The notes under the pieces: generated by a model
What the model was told of the DNA's origin: nothing
Databases searched by the model: none
The model's input: the letters and a program-made list of their open reading frames with translations, nothing else
NCBI RefSeq assembly: GCF_051535215.1
Contig: NZ_JBPPLY010000003.1
Location: 310,001 to 374,000, forward strand
Direction of reading: 5' to 3'
Origin: Nitrobacter sp051535215
GTDB lineage: Bacteria; Pseudomonadota; Alphaproteobacteria; Rhizobiales; Xanthobacteraceae
DNA: 64,000 nucleotides
In this document: piece by piece, positions 27,226 to 36,700 of the stretch
Layout of the letters: each line of letters starts with the position of its first letter
Numbering within the stretch: position 1 is the stretch's first letter
Position numbers and translations under genes: made by a program

Positions 27226-27680
27226 CAGTCGGTCAGCATCGCGCCGACGTCGGCCTCGGCAACGGTGATGCCGTTCACTTTCGCGTCGCCGTGAAACCAC
27301 CACATCGTTTTGCGCCGCCCGATACTGCGCATGTGATATTCGACGATATCGCCCGGCATGACGGGCTTGCGGAACTTGCACTTGTCGATGGTCAGGAAAT
27401 AGACCGCGCGGGGTTTTTCGGTGCCCTCTACCGACATGATGCCGATGACACCAGCCGTCTGCGCCATCCCCTCGATCATCAGCACACCCGGATAGACCGG
27501 CCGTTCCGGGAAGTGCCCCTGGAACGCAGGCTCATTGATCGTAACGTTCTTCACGCCGATACCGCTGTAGTCAGCGCGAATGTTGATGACCCGGTCGATC
27601 AGCAGGAATGGATAACGATGAGGGAGGGTTTTGAGGATGGTGGCAATGTCCACCTCCTCGAACTTGATCGGCGACTCCAT
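27225..27680 (-). CDS. fabZ: 3-hydroxyacyl-ACP dehydratase FabZ
   Basis: Hot-dog-fold dehydratase of type II fatty acid synthesis, competing with LpxA/LpxD for hydroxyacyl-ACP. 151 residues: the catalytic His is in LPHRYPFLLIDR (about 19-30), and the Glu is in GHFPERPVYPGVLMIEGMAQ (about 55-74). It lies between lpxD (3 bases away) and lpxA (overlapping). This arrangement keeps acyl chain use by lipid A and phospholipid balanced. Confidence 0.97.
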   Translation of the reverse strand: MESPIKFEEVDIATILKTLPHRYPFLLIDRVINIRADYSGIGVKNVTINEPAFQGHFPERPVYPGVLMIEGMAQTAGVIGIMSVEGTEKPRAVYFLTIDKCKFRKPVMPGDIVEYHMRSIGRRKTMWWFHGDAKVNGITVAEADVGAMLTD

Positions 27681-27683
27681 TAC

Positions 27684-28769
27684 TCACGCACCTCGATCCT
27701 TCGGATCGGACGTGGCCGATCCAGCGTTCGGCGCACCATCGCGCACCAGACGTTCCACCGCAATGATTTCGCGGAACCACTGCTTGGTCGGTTTTGCGAA
27801 ATAACCGCCCCAGCGGCCGTTCGGAGGAATATCGTCCTTGACCGCGCTCATGGCGGAGACCTGCGCGCCATCACCGATATGGAGATGGTTATTGATCCCG
27901 CACTTGGCGCCCAGCGCCACGTTGTCGCCGATCGTCAGGCTGCCCGCCAGGCCGATCTGGGCCGCCAGCAGGCAGCGCCGGCCGATCGTCACATTGTGGC
28001 CGATCTGGACCTGATTGTCGATTTTCGTCCCTTCCCCGATGACGGTATCGCGCAGGCTGCCCCGGTCAATGGTCGTGCCGGCGCCGATCTCGACGTCGTT
28101 CTGGATCAATACACGCCCGGTCTGCGGGACTTTGACGTGGCCTTCGGAGCTGAAGAAAATGAAACCGTAGCCGTCCTGCCCAATGTGACAGCCGGGATGA
28201 ATGAGCACATTGTTGCCGATGAGGGCGGCCTGGATCGTTGTACCGGCGCCCACGTTGCAATTCCGGCCGATCCGCACGCCGGGGCCGATCACCGCACCCG
28301 AACCAATTACCGAACCGGTTCCGATTTCTGCTCCGGGGCCAATCACAGCCAACGGATCGACCACGATTGCGTCTTCAAGACGCGCCGACGGATGAATGAC
28401 AGCGGAGGCAGAGATCGTCTCGTTGTCGAACCACGATTGCGGCCGAAGCACGTCAGCATGAAATTCGCGCGCGATCTTCACGAACGCCCGAAACGGAGCC
28501 GCTGAGCGCAGGACAGCCACGTGGGCCGGAACGCTGGCCTCGAATCGGGGATTGACCAGACAGGCGCCGGCCTTTGTTGCCGCCAGTTGCGCGGCATACT
28601 TGTGATTGTCGAAGAACGTGAGATGCGCCGGCCCGGCCTCATCAAGCGAAGCGAGGCCGGTAATCCGCTGGGCACCCCGGGAAGGGTCGACCAACTGCGC
28701 TCCCGTCAACGCCGCTATTTCGGCCAGCGTCGACAACGGCGGTGGCTTAAAGAATGCCGGTTGCGCCAT
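27684..28769 (-). CDS. lpxD: UDP-3-O-(3-hydroxyacyl)glucosamine N-acyltransferase
   Basis: Adds the N-linked hydroxyacyl chain in lipid A synthesis. 361 residues: an N-terminal uridine-binding domain (1-100) and then a long left-handed beta helix (about 105-310). The catalytic His is in KIDNQVQIGHNVTIG. The start ATG 28769 (MAQPAFF) is preferred over GTG 28799 by homology, with GGA close upstream. It follows bamA by about 30 bases and precedes fabZ. Confidence 0.95.
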   Translation of the reverse strand: MAQPAFFKPPPLSTLAEIAALTGAQLVDPSRGAQRITGLASLDEAGPAHLTFFDNHKYAAQLAATKAGACLVNPRFEASVPAHVAVLRSAAPFRAFVKIAREFHADVLRPQSWFDNETISASAVIHPSARLEDAIVVDPLAVIGPGAEIGTGSVIGSGAVIGPGVRIGRNCNVGAGTTIQAALIGNNVLIHPGCHIGQDGYGFIFFSSEGHVKVPQTGRVLIQNDVEIGAGTTIDRGSLRDTVIGEGTKIDNQVQIGHNVTIGRRCLLAAQIGLAGSLTIGDNVALGAKCGINNHLHIGDGAQVSAMSAVKDDIPPNGRWGGYFAKPTKQWFREIIAVERLVRDGAPNAGSATSDPKDRGA

Positions 28770-28801
28770 TCCATCCGTTGCGGTGCGTGTCGTGATCACG
28801 C

Positions 28802-31339
28802 TCAGAACGTCGTGCCGCCGCCAAATCTGAACTCCTGCACCCGGTCGTACTTGCCCTTAGTGATCGGCACGGCGTAATCGAAGCGAAGCGGGCCGAACGG
28901 AGATTGCCAGATCAGGCCGACACCCGCCGAGGTCCGGATCACGTTGGTGTCGTCGTATTGCAGACCGGCGCAGGTGCCGGGGTTGCCGCTCGACGTGCTC
29001 GGGATACAGCCCGGCGTATTGAATTCATTGGTCAGCGCGTAAGAGGTCGGCCCCTTGTAATCCCAGAGCGAGCCAGCATCCGCATAAACCGCGCCCTTCA
29101 ACCCGACTTCCTTGGGAAGGAACCAGAACGGCATCTGTAGTTCAACCGAGGCTCCCCAGTACTTGGTGCCGCCCAAGGCATCCATCGTGCTCAGATAATT
29201 GATGTCGCGCGGACCGATGCCGTTCGGCGCGAAGCCGCGGACCAGATTGGGACCCATCTGGAAATTATCCAGCATGCGAATTCCGTTCTGTCCGGCGTAG
29301 GAGCCGAGATTGTTCAGAATACCGCCCTGCAGATGCACCAGACCAACAATGTCGGAAACCAGCGGCTGATAGTATTTCGCGTCGATTGCAGTTTTCAGGT
29401 ATTTGACGTCGCCGCCGACGCCGGCGAAGTCCTGCCGGAAATCGATCAGCAGACCCTCGGTCGGGTTCTTGTTGTTGTCGAGGGTGTTATAGGTCAGCGT
29501 GTAGCCGAGCATCGAGGTCAGAGTGCGACCGCGCTCCAACTCCTGGCGAATAGGCAGAGAAGCTTCGCCATCGGAGTAGCAACCCAAGCTTGAGGTGTTC
29601 GACGGGCTGGCGGGGTTTCCGGCAGCGATAAAGGCCGGCGACGGGTTGTAGTTCGGATCGCCGATATTGTTATTACAATTCCGCAGGACATCCGGCAGCC
29701 CGATTTCCTGCTGGAAGATCGAGTAGCGCAATTGCAGCGTCAGATCCTCGCGGAGGCCGAATCCCAACCGCGGGCTGAATCCAAGCGTCTTGACGTTATA
29801 AGAAATGTACTGGTTGGCGAGTTGCTCGCGCTGATAGAGGTCGAGCCCGAGCGCGACACGATAGTCCAGCAGATACGGCTCGACGAACGACAGCGAGTAT
29901 CCCCGCGCGTACTGGCCATACTGGACCGAGGCCTTCGCGAACAGGCCGCGGCCGAGCAGATTGCGTTCGGAGACGCTGACTTCCGCTAGCGCGCCCTGCG
30001 TCGTCGAATAGCCACCCGAAACCGAGAAATCACCGGTCGACTTGTCTTCGACGTCGACATCCAGGATCACGCGATCGCTGGAGGATCCAGGCTCGGTCGT
30101 GATCTTGACCGACTTGAAGAAATCGAGGTTCTTCAGGCGGCGCTCGGCACGATCCACCAGCGATCGATTGTAGGCGTCACCTTCCGAGATATCGAATTCA
30201 CGACGGATCACATAGTCCCGCGTCCGCGTATTGCCCCGGATGTTGATCCGCTCGATGTAGGTTCTCGGACCTTCGTCGATCGCGAATACGATCGAGACGG
30301 TATGAGCATCGAAGTTGCGATCGCCTCGCGGGCGCACCACGGCAAAGGCGTATCCGCGCCGCGACGCCTCGACCTGCATCTCCTCGACGGATTTTTCGAG
30401 CGCCTCAGCGTTATAGAGCGCACCGACGTTGACGCGCGAAAAGCTGCGCAGCGAGTTTCCATCGAGCGTTGGGATCGACGACTCAAACGTCACCGATCCG
30501 ACGCGGTACTGCTGGCCTTCGTCGATCTTGAAGGTGACGAGAAAGCCGTGGCGATCAGGGTCGTATTCGGTCAGGGCGGCAACGATCTGAACGTCGGCAA
30601 AGCCGTGCTTCAGATAATAGCGGCGCAGCAGGTCGCGGTCCGCCTCGACGCGGTCGGGATCATAAACGTCGCCTCCGCCGAGAAAGCTCAGGAAATTCGA
30701 CTCATGCGTCTTGATCACGTCCTTCAGCCGATAGGACGAAAAAGCATGATTGCCGATGAATTCGATCGACTTGATGCCGGTCTTGCCGCCCTCGTTGATC
30801 GCGAAGATCAGATCGACACGGTTGTTCGGCTGCTCGACGATCTCGGGAGTGACGCGCACATCGTAGCGGCCGGAATGGCGGTAGATTTCAACGATTCGCT
30901 GAACGTCGGACTGGACCATCGGCCGGGAAAACGTGCCGCGCGGCTTGGACTGGATTTCCGCCGTCAGTTGATCGTCCTTGACCTTCTTGTTGCCCTCGAA
31001 CGCGACCCGGTTGATGACCGGATTTTCCACGACCGAGACCACCAGCCTGCCCCCGACCCGGTTGATCCTGACATCCTGGAACAGACCGGTTTCGATCAGC
31101 GCCTTCAACCCGTCATCGATGCTCGCCTGGTCAAGACGCCCGCTGGCATCCGGCTTGAAATACGAACGGATCGTCTCCAGTTCGACCCGACGGTTTCCCT
31201 CGACCGAAATCGACGAAAGGGTCTGGGCCGCAGCGGGCGACGACACGAGCGGGACAGCCACGACAGCGGCAACCGGCACGGTCGCGACTACCAGGGCGGC
31301 GAGCAGTGTCCCCCGTAACACTCGCATTCCAACATTCAT
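28802..31339 (-). CDS. bamA: Outer-membrane assembly factor BamA
   Basis: Omp85 insertase that folds outer-membrane proteins. 845 residues: a signal peptide ending near SSPAAAQ, five POTRA domains (about 44-440) and a 16-strand barrel. The family RGF loop is visible in NLVRGFAPNGIG, and the chain ends in FRFGGGTTF with a terminal Phe, the usual barrel signal. Two lengthened surface loops contain Asn-rich and Cys-containing stretches (near NCNNNIG and CAGLQYDD). ATG 31339 fits the signal peptide and has AAGGG upstream. It is downstream of rseP and upstream of lpxD. Confidence 0.97.
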   Translation of the reverse strand: MNVGMRVLRGTLLAALVVATVPVAAVVAVPLVSSPAAAQTLSSISVEGNRRVELETIRSYFKPDASGRLDQASIDDGLKALIETGLFQDVRINRVGGRLVVSVVENPVINRVAFEGNKKVKDDQLTAEIQSKPRGTFSRPMVQSDVQRIVEIYRHSGRYDVRVTPEIVEQPNNRVDLIFAINEGGKTGIKSIEFIGNHAFSSYRLKDVIKTHESNFLSFLGGGDVYDPDRVEADRDLLRRYYLKHGFADVQIVAALTEYDPDRHGFLVTFKIDEGQQYRVGSVTFESSIPTLDGNSLRSFSRVNVGALYNAEALEKSVEEMQVEASRRGYAFAVVRPRGDRNFDAHTVSIVFAIDEGPRTYIERINIRGNTRTRDYVIRREFDISEGDAYNRSLVDRAERRLKNLDFFKSVKITTEPGSSSDRVILDVDVEDKSTGDFSVSGGYSTTQGALAEVSVSERNLLGRGLFAKASVQYGQYARGYSLSFVEPYLLDYRVALGLDLYQREQLANQYISYNVKTLGFSPRLGFGLREDLTLQLRYSIFQQEIGLPDVLRNCNNNIGDPNYNPSPAFIAAGNPASPSNTSSLGCYSDGEASLPIRQELERGRTLTSMLGYTLTYNTLDNNKNPTEGLLIDFRQDFAGVGGDVKYLKTAIDAKYYQPLVSDIVGLVHLQGGILNNLGSYAGQNGIRMLDNFQMGPNLVRGFAPNGIGPRDINYLSTMDALGGTKYWGASVELQMPFWFLPKEVGLKGAVYADAGSLWDYKGPTSYALTNEFNTPGCIPSTSSGNPGTCAGLQYDDTNVIRTSAGVGLIWQSPFGPLRFDYAVPITKGKYDRVQEFRFGGGTTF

Positions 31340-31624
31340 GCGCAATGCGCCCTTATCAATTCTGATGCCGACCCGTTCCCCGCGGGTGCGGCAGATTCCC
31401 ATTCGCGCTGCTTGTAGCCAATTTTTCGGTAGCGGCAAACGGCCTTTCGCAGTGCAATTCCAATTTAACTCCAAGACGTTGCCCAATAGTCACGCCCGGA
31501 TTGCGATGATTGTGGATCGAATCGATACAAAATCACGAACGTGATCGATTCTCATATTTGAGAAGCGGGACGCGAAACGGAAACCGCTACGACTTTTCCC
31601 CTTCCCTCGCTCCAGGCGTGCGAC

Positions 31625-32776
31625 TCACGAGCCGGCCAGATGCAGTATGTCATTGTAGGTCGCAAAGACCATCAACATCAGCACCAGGCCGAGACCGATT
31701 CGGAAGCCCATTTCCTGGGCGCGCTCGGATATCGGGCGGCCCCGGGCTGCTTCCACCGCATAGAACAAAAGATGCCCACCATCCAGCAAGGGAACCGGAA
31801 ACAGATTCAGTAATCCGATGGACACGGAAAGAATGGCGGCAAGATGGATCAGCGGGCCAAGGCCGATCGTGGCGACCTGTCCGGATATCTGCGCGATGCG
31901 AAGCGGGCCGCCGACCTGATCGGCAGCCTCGCGTCCGGTGAAAATCCCGCCGATATAGGCCAGCGTGCGGTCGACCACGAACCAGGTCTCCTTCACGCCG
32001 AGCCATAGCGCCGCCGCCGGGTTGACCCTTTCGGTGGTGACGTCGCCGGGCGCGGTCGCGCGCGAAATCCCGAGCACGCCGATCCGTTGTTCGTTCCCGA
32101 ACCGGTCCTTGATTTCCTTCAGTTCCGGAGTTCCCCGCAGATCGATGACCGCATCACCGCGCTTCACGGTGAATGTCAGCGTCTCGCCGGCGCTGGTTCC
32201 GACGATTCGCTGCATATCCGAAAAGCTGTCGATCCTGCTGCCGTTGATCGCGGTCACGATGTCGCCGAGTTTGAAACCGGCGGCTTCAGCTGCGCTCCCG
32301 GCCAGCACTCCGTCGACGCGCGCCGTCGTGCTGGGCTTGCCCAAAAACGTGAACAGGCCGGCGAAAATGAAGATCGCGAGGATGAAGTTGGCGATAGGGC
32401 CAGCAGCCACGATCGCGGCACGCCGGCCGACATTCTTGTGGTGGAAGCTGCCGGCGCGCTCCTCCGCGGTCATGGACGCGAGAGCCGCGCTGGACGGTGT
32501 GCTTGCTTCGGACTCATCGCCCAAAAACTTGACATAGCCGCCGAGCGGGATGGCCGAGACCTTCCAACGCGTCCCGTGCCTGTCGTTGAAGCCCGCCAGT
32601 TCGGGGCCAAAGCCTATAGAGAACGCGAGGACTTTCACGCCGGCCCAGCGCGCAACTAGAAAATGGCCCAGTTCGTGAAAAAAAACGACGATCGTGAGAA
32701 CAAACAGGAATGGAACGATGTAGCCTATGACACCCGAACTTAATGTGTTGAAACTATTAAGAAAAAATTCGGCCAT
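31625..32776 (-). CDS. rseP: Site-2 zinc protease RseP
   Basis: Intramembrane protease that cleaves anti-sigma factors and signal-peptide remnants. 383 residues with four membrane helices. The zinc motif is HELGH (34-38) with the third ligand in LDGGHLL near the C-terminus; one PDZ-like domain sits in the periplasmic part (about 150-230). It follows dxr and precedes bamA, the usual order. The 285 bases to bamA may hold the bamA promoter. Confidence 0.96.
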   Translation of the reverse strand: MAEFFLNSFNTLSSGVIGYIVPFLFVLTIVVFFHELGHFLVARWAGVKVLAFSIGFGPELAGFNDRHGTRWKVSAIPLGGYVKFLGDESEASTPSSAALASMTAEERAGSFHHKNVGRRAAIVAAGPIANFILAIFIFAGLFTFLGKPSTTARVDGVLAGSAAEAAGFKLGDIVTAINGSRIDSFSDMQRIVGTSAGETLTFTVKRGDAVIDLRGTPELKEIKDRFGNEQRIGVLGISRATAPGDVTTERVNPAAALWLGVKETWFVVDRTLAYIGGIFTGREAADQVGGPLRIAQISGQVATIGLGPLIHLAAILSVSIGLLNLFPVPLLDGGHLLFYAVEAARGRPISERAQEMGFRIGLGLVLMLMVFATYNDILHLAGS

Positions 32777-33234
32777 TCCATTTCCCTCGTCCAGCGCCGG
32801 GAGGCCCTGGTCCCGAACGCCCTTAGAAGCTTTCAGCTTCTGGGTGAATCAAAAGCGAACCTCTATGGTTTCGATTGACGCGCTTTCGCCACGCGCACCG
32901 TTGTCTCATACCCGTATGTCTCATACCACGTATTCGGGTCTGACCTGAGACGCCCTCGCCGTTTGATTTCTAGCATCCGCGTCCGGTTTTAGCGAGCATT
33001 CCCGCGAATGTTAGACTCGAAGGATCACTAGCAAATATAAGTTACCAGTGAAGTTTTGAATTTGACATTTGCGTGTAACCCGCAATCGAGCGGAAGACGC
33101 GACATCCATCCATTGCACTGGAATATTTCCGTTTCTGACCATTCAGAAGCGGGACCCTATGATCTTGATTTGACTCGTTTTTTAAGAAGCGTGACGGAGG
33201 CGAAAAACCACCGCAAACTTTCCCTCGTCCCGCT
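32777..33234. repeat. 458-base dxr-rseP gap with two repeat copies
   Basis: This long gap within the envelope superoperon contains no gene I can support. Two inverted-orientation copies of the dispersed repeat lie at about 32834-32888 (AGCTTCTGGGTGAATCAAAA to TTGACGCGCTTTCG) and about 33131-33180 (GTTTCTGACCATTCAGAAGC to TTTGACTCGTTT). It splits the dxr and rseP genes, so a promoter for rseP-bamA may also lie here. Confidence 0.6.
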
Positions 33235-34458
33235 CTAGGATGCCTTCGCGGCAATTTGTGGCAAGAGCGACGCAGCCATGTTTCGCGCATTATGGTCAAC
33301 GGCGATGGCATCGTCAGCGGACGCGAGAGGTGCGAGATTTCCCGCCCGGATCCAGTTGTTCAAGGTAGCCTCGACCAGACGCGCGATGGCTCCGAACCTT
33401 ATTTTCTCGCCGATGAACGCCGCAACGGCAATCTCGTTCGCGGCGTTGTAGACAGTGGTTGCACCGTTTCCTGTCCTCAGCGCGTCATAAGCCAGCCGTA
33501 ACGCCGGGAATCGGGCGAAATCCGGCGCCTCGAACGTCAGTTGCCCGATTTTGGCGAGATCAAGCTTTGTCGCCGGCCCGGCGATGCGCTCCGGCCAGCC
33601 GAGGCAATGGGCGATCGGGGTCCGCATATCGGGTGTGCCGAGTTGGGCGACGACGGATCGATCGGAGAACTCGACCATGCCGTGGACGATCGATTGCGGG
33701 TGGACCAGCACGTCGATCTCCTCCGGCGCCAGCGCAAACAGGCAGGCAGCCTCGATCACTTCGAGTCCCTTGTTCATCATCGACGCCGAGTCGATGGTGA
33801 TCTTTCGGCCCATGCTCCAGTTCGGATGTTTCAGCGCCTGCGCCAGCGTCGCGTTCTCGATGTCGGCAGGGACCCAGGTGCGGAACGGTCCGCCCGACGC
33901 GGTAATGATCACGCGTGTGAGTTCGTCGCGGTTTCCCGAACTCAGGGCCTGAAACAGCGCATTGTGTTCGGAGTCGGCCGGCAGGATGCAGGCCCCGGCC
34001 TTGGCGGCGCGCTGCATGAAAAAATCGCCGGCACAGACCAGGCACTCCTTGTTCGCAAGCGCGATCGTTGTCCCGCGATCGACGGCTGCAAGCGCCGGCT
34101 TCAGCCCGGCCGCCCCGCTCACCGCAGCCATCAGCCAGTCGGCCGGACGCGAGGCTGCCTCGATGATCGCGCTTTCTCCGACGCCGCACTCGATGCCGCT
34201 GCCGGCGAGCGCTTCCTTCAACTCGCCAAAACATGAGGTATCGGCGACCGCGACAAAGCGCGCGTCGAATTCTCGCGCGAGTTTGGCAAGCATCTTGGCG
34301 TTGGAATTCGCCGTCAGCGCCTCGACACGATAACGGCCGCGCGCGCTTCGCAACAAATCCATCGTGCTGTCGCCGATCGAGCCGGTCGCTCCCAGAACCG
34401 TTACGGTCCTGACGCCGGCCTGAACCGGCTTGTCATTTTTCAACGGAACAGCACTCAT
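33235..34458 (-). CDS. dxr: 1-deoxy-D-xylulose 5-phosphate reductoisomerase
   Basis: Makes methylerythritol 4-phosphate, the committed step of the MEP isoprenoid route. 407 residues: the NADPH fold LGATGSIGDST, the metal site DSEHNALFQ, and NWSMGRKITIDSASMMNKGLE with the substrate-binding Ser/Asn/Lys. The HPQSIVHGMVEF segment is intact. Three bases separate the ATG at 34458 from the cdsA stop. It feeds isoprenoid units towards UppS, two genes upstream. Confidence 0.96.
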   Translation of the reverse strand: MSAVPLKNDKPVQAGVRTVTVLGATGSIGDSTMDLLRSARGRYRVEALTANSNAKMLAKLAREFDARFVAVADTSCFGELKEALAGSGIECGVGESAIIEAASRPADWLMAAVSGAAGLKPALAAVDRGTTIALANKECLVCAGDFFMQRAAKAGACILPADSEHNALFQALSSGNRDELTRVIITASGGPFRTWVPADIENATLAQALKHPNWSMGRKITIDSASMMNKGLEVIEAACLFALAPEEIDVLVHPQSIVHGMVEFSDRSVVAQLGTPDMRTPIAHCLGWPERIAGPATKLDLAKIGQLTFEAPDFARFPALRLAYDALRTGNGATTVYNAANEIAVAAFIGEKIRFGAIARLVEATLNNWIRAGNLAPLASADDAIAVDHNARNMAASLLPQIAAKAS

Positions 34459-34461
34459 AAC

Positions 34462-35313
34462 TCACCAAACCATAAGAGCATGACCGATGCCATTCGCATC
34501 GCCACGCATAAATCCGAAGAGAGCGGCAGCGATGATCGCCGCAACAAAGCCGTCGAGGCGATCGAGCAGACCGCCGTGTCCGGGAATGATCTGACCGGAG
34601 TCCTTGACCCCGAAACGTCTCTTGACCGCCGATTCAAACAGGTCGCCCGATTGTGACACGACGGACAGAAAAGCGGCGAGCAAAAGCAACGGCACCAGTT
34701 TTCCAGGACCGAAGGCGGCAAAGCCTGCGGCAACAGCGAGCCCGCCCGCGAACCCACCGATCGCGCCGGCCCACGTCTTCTTCGGGCTGACGCGAGGCCA
34801 CAATTTTGGTCCGCCGATGCCGCGGCCGGCGAAATATCCTCCGATATCGGCCGCCCATACGACCAGCATGACGAATATCAGCGCGACGAACCCGTAGGCA
34901 TCGTCGAGGCGAACCTGAGCCGATGCAAATGCAGCCGCCGCCGCGTAACAGAACCCTCCCACCGACCAAAGCTGCAACCGCCGCGACACCGCCGCGACCG
35001 CTGCAATGCCGATCACGAGAACAACCAGCGAGAACGTGCCGTGTCCAAGCGCCAGACACAGCCCGGACAGGACGAGCGCCGCGATCCCCGCGGCGACGGT
35101 CTGCTTTTCCCGCGCGGCGCCAACGATGCTCAGCCATTCCACGTACATGCCGATGGCCGCAAGCGTTACAAGTCCAACCCATAGCGGTCCGCCAGCCCAT
35201 GCGATCCCGATCGCAGCAGGCGCAAGCACAAGCGCGGCAATGATGCGCGTGCGGAGATTTCGCGATTCCCCGGCAGCGGGGGACGCCAACTGTTCCTGAT
35301 TCACGCCCGTCAC
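34462..35313 (-). CDS. cdsA: Phosphatidate cytidylyltransferase
   Basis: Makes CDP-diacylglycerol for all phospholipids. 283 residues with about eight membrane helices. The signature is in SPKKTWAGAIGGFAGG and GHGGLLDRLDGFVAA near the C-terminus, with a WAADIGGYFAGRGIG stretch before it. The start GTG 35313 overlaps the uppS stop (GTGA), implying translational coupling; a second in-frame GTG nine bases later is an alternative. Confidence 0.94.
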   Translation of the reverse strand: MTGVNQEQLASPAAGESRNLRTRIIAALVLAPAAIGIAWAGGPLWVGLVTLAAIGMYVEWLSIVGAAREKQTVAAGIAALVLSGLCLALGHGTFSLVVLVIGIAAVAAVSRRLQLWSVGGFCYAAAAAFASAQVRLDDAYGFVALIFVMLVVWAADIGGYFAGRGIGGPKLWPRVSPKKTWAGAIGGFAGGLAVAAGFAAFGPGKLVPLLLLAAFLSVVSQSGDLFESAVKRRFGVKDSGQIIPGHGGLLDRLDGFVAAIIAAALFGFMRGDANGIGHALMVW

Positions 35314-36068
35314 GACCCGGTCTTCGCAGCCAGCCCGCCGAAACGGCGCTCGCGTCTGGCATATTCCGCGATGGCGCCTTCGAGCGCGGTCTTGTCGAAG
35401 TCCGGCCAGTGAATCGGGACAAACACAAACTCGCTATAGGCCGCCTGCCACATCAGGAAATTCGACAACCGCTGCTCGCCGCTGGTGCGAATGATCAGAT
35501 CGGGGTCGGGAATATCCGGCGCATCCAGATATCGACCAAGCGTGTCGGCGTCGATCGTGGCCGGATCGCGCTTGCCGTCCGCGACTTCACGCGCAAGTCG
35601 CTGTGCGGCGTTCGCGATTTCCTGCCGCGAGCCGTAGTTGAACGCGACCACGAGATTGAGGCGGGTGTTGTCCTTGGTCAGTTCCTCCGCCTCGGTCAGC
35701 AGCGCGCTGATATCGGGCTCCAACCCTGCACGTTCGCCGATAACTCGCACGCGCACCCCGTCGCGGTGCAACGTCGCCAGGTCGTTGCGGACGAACCTTC
35801 GCAGCAAGCCGAAGAGATCATTGATCTCGCTCGGAGGCCGCGACCAGTTCTCGGAGCTGAAAGAGAAAATCGTCAGATAAAGAATATTCAGTTCGCTTGC
35901 GGCACGGACCACGCGTCTCAGCGCCTCGACCCCGCGACGATGCCCCTCCGCGCGCGGCAACCCTCTTGCGGCCGCCCATCGGCCGTTGCCATCCATGATG
36001 ATCGCAACGTGCAGCGGCGTATCGGCTTGGTCCGATCCCTCGATTGCAGGCGCTACAGCGTTCGACAT
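35310..36068 (-). CDS. uppS: Undecaprenyl diphosphate synthase (cis-prenyltransferase)
   Basis: Builds the C55 lipid carrier for peptidoglycan and LPS. 252 residues: IIMDGNGRWAAARGLPRAEGH with the Mg-binding Asp, the SFSSENWSRP segment, RVIGERAGL, and IRTSGEQRLSNFLMWQAAYSE. It overlaps cdsA by four bases and follows frr by 19, so it is co-transcribed with both. An N-terminal 18-residue extension precedes the catalytic core. Confidence 0.96.
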   Translation of the reverse strand: MSNAVAPAIEGSDQADTPLHVAIIMDGNGRWAAARGLPRAEGHRRGVEALRRVVRAASELNILYLTIFSFSSENWSRPPSEINDLFGLLRRFVRNDLATLHRDGVRVRVIGERAGLEPDISALLTEAEELTKDNTRLNLVVAFNYGSRQEIANAAQRLAREVADGKRDPATIDADTLGRYLDAPDIPDPDLIIRTSGEQRLSNFLMWQAAYSEFVFVPIHWPDFDKTALEGAIAEYARRERRFGGLAAKTGS

Positions 36069-36087
36069 CAGGTCAGTCCAGTCCCGG

Positions 36088-36651
36088 CTAAACGGTGAGG
36101 ATTTCCTTTTCCTTGCCCGCCAGCAATTGATCGATTTCGGAGATTACCCCGTCCGTCGCCTTCTGAACATCGTTCGCAAGGCGCTTCTCATCGTCTTCAG
36201 AAATCTCGTGATTCTTCTCAAGTTTCTTGATCGCATCCAGACCGTCACGCCGGACGTGCCGAACCGCCACCTTGGCCGCCTCGGCATATTTATGCGCGAT
36301 CTTCACCAGTTCCTTGCGGCGCTCCTCGTTGAGCTCGGGGATGCGCAGCCGAAGCACCTGGCCTTCGGTGGCCGGGCTCAGTCCAAGATTGGAGTCGACG
36401 ATCGCCTTCTCCACCGCCTTGACCATCGACTTGTCCCAGACCTGCACCGACAGAAGGCGCGGCTCGGGGACACTGATCGTCGCCACCTGGTTCAACGGCA
36501 TGTGACTGCCATAGGCCTCCACCTGCACAGGATCGAGCATCGACGATGCAGCCCGCCCGGTCCGCAAGCTACCCAGCTCATGCTTGAGAGACTGCGTCGC
36601 TCCCTGCATCCGGCGTTTCAGTTCGCCGATATCGAAATTCCCCGACGCCAT
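36088..36651 (-). CDS. frr: Ribosome recycling factor
   Basis: Splits post-termination ribosomes with EF-G. 187 residues with the family's three-helix bundle and hinge; the motifs MQGATQSLKHELGSLRTGRA and PLNQVATISVPEPR are visible, and the C-terminal helix ends ILTV. ATG 36651 (MASGNFD) has GGAGAG upstream and fits homologues; the longer frame to 36825 is a shadow. It sits between pyrH (49 bases) and uppS. Confidence 0.96.
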   Translation of the reverse strand: MASGNFDIGELKRRMQGATQSLKHELGSLRTGRAASSMLDPVQVEAYGSHMPLNQVATISVPEPRLLSVQVWDKSMVKAVEKAIVDSNLGLSPATEGQVLRLRIPELNEERRKELVKIAHKYAEAAKVAVRHVRRDGLDAIKKLEKNHEISEDDEKRLANDVQKATDGVISEIDQLLAGKEKEILTV

Positions 36652-36700
36652 GCTACTCTCCAATCCGAAACCTGACCCACACCCAACCTGACGACACTGA

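Noticed and set aside
27291..28505. 404-codon plus-strand frame opposite fabZ and lpxD
   Set aside because: Shadow of two certain genes.
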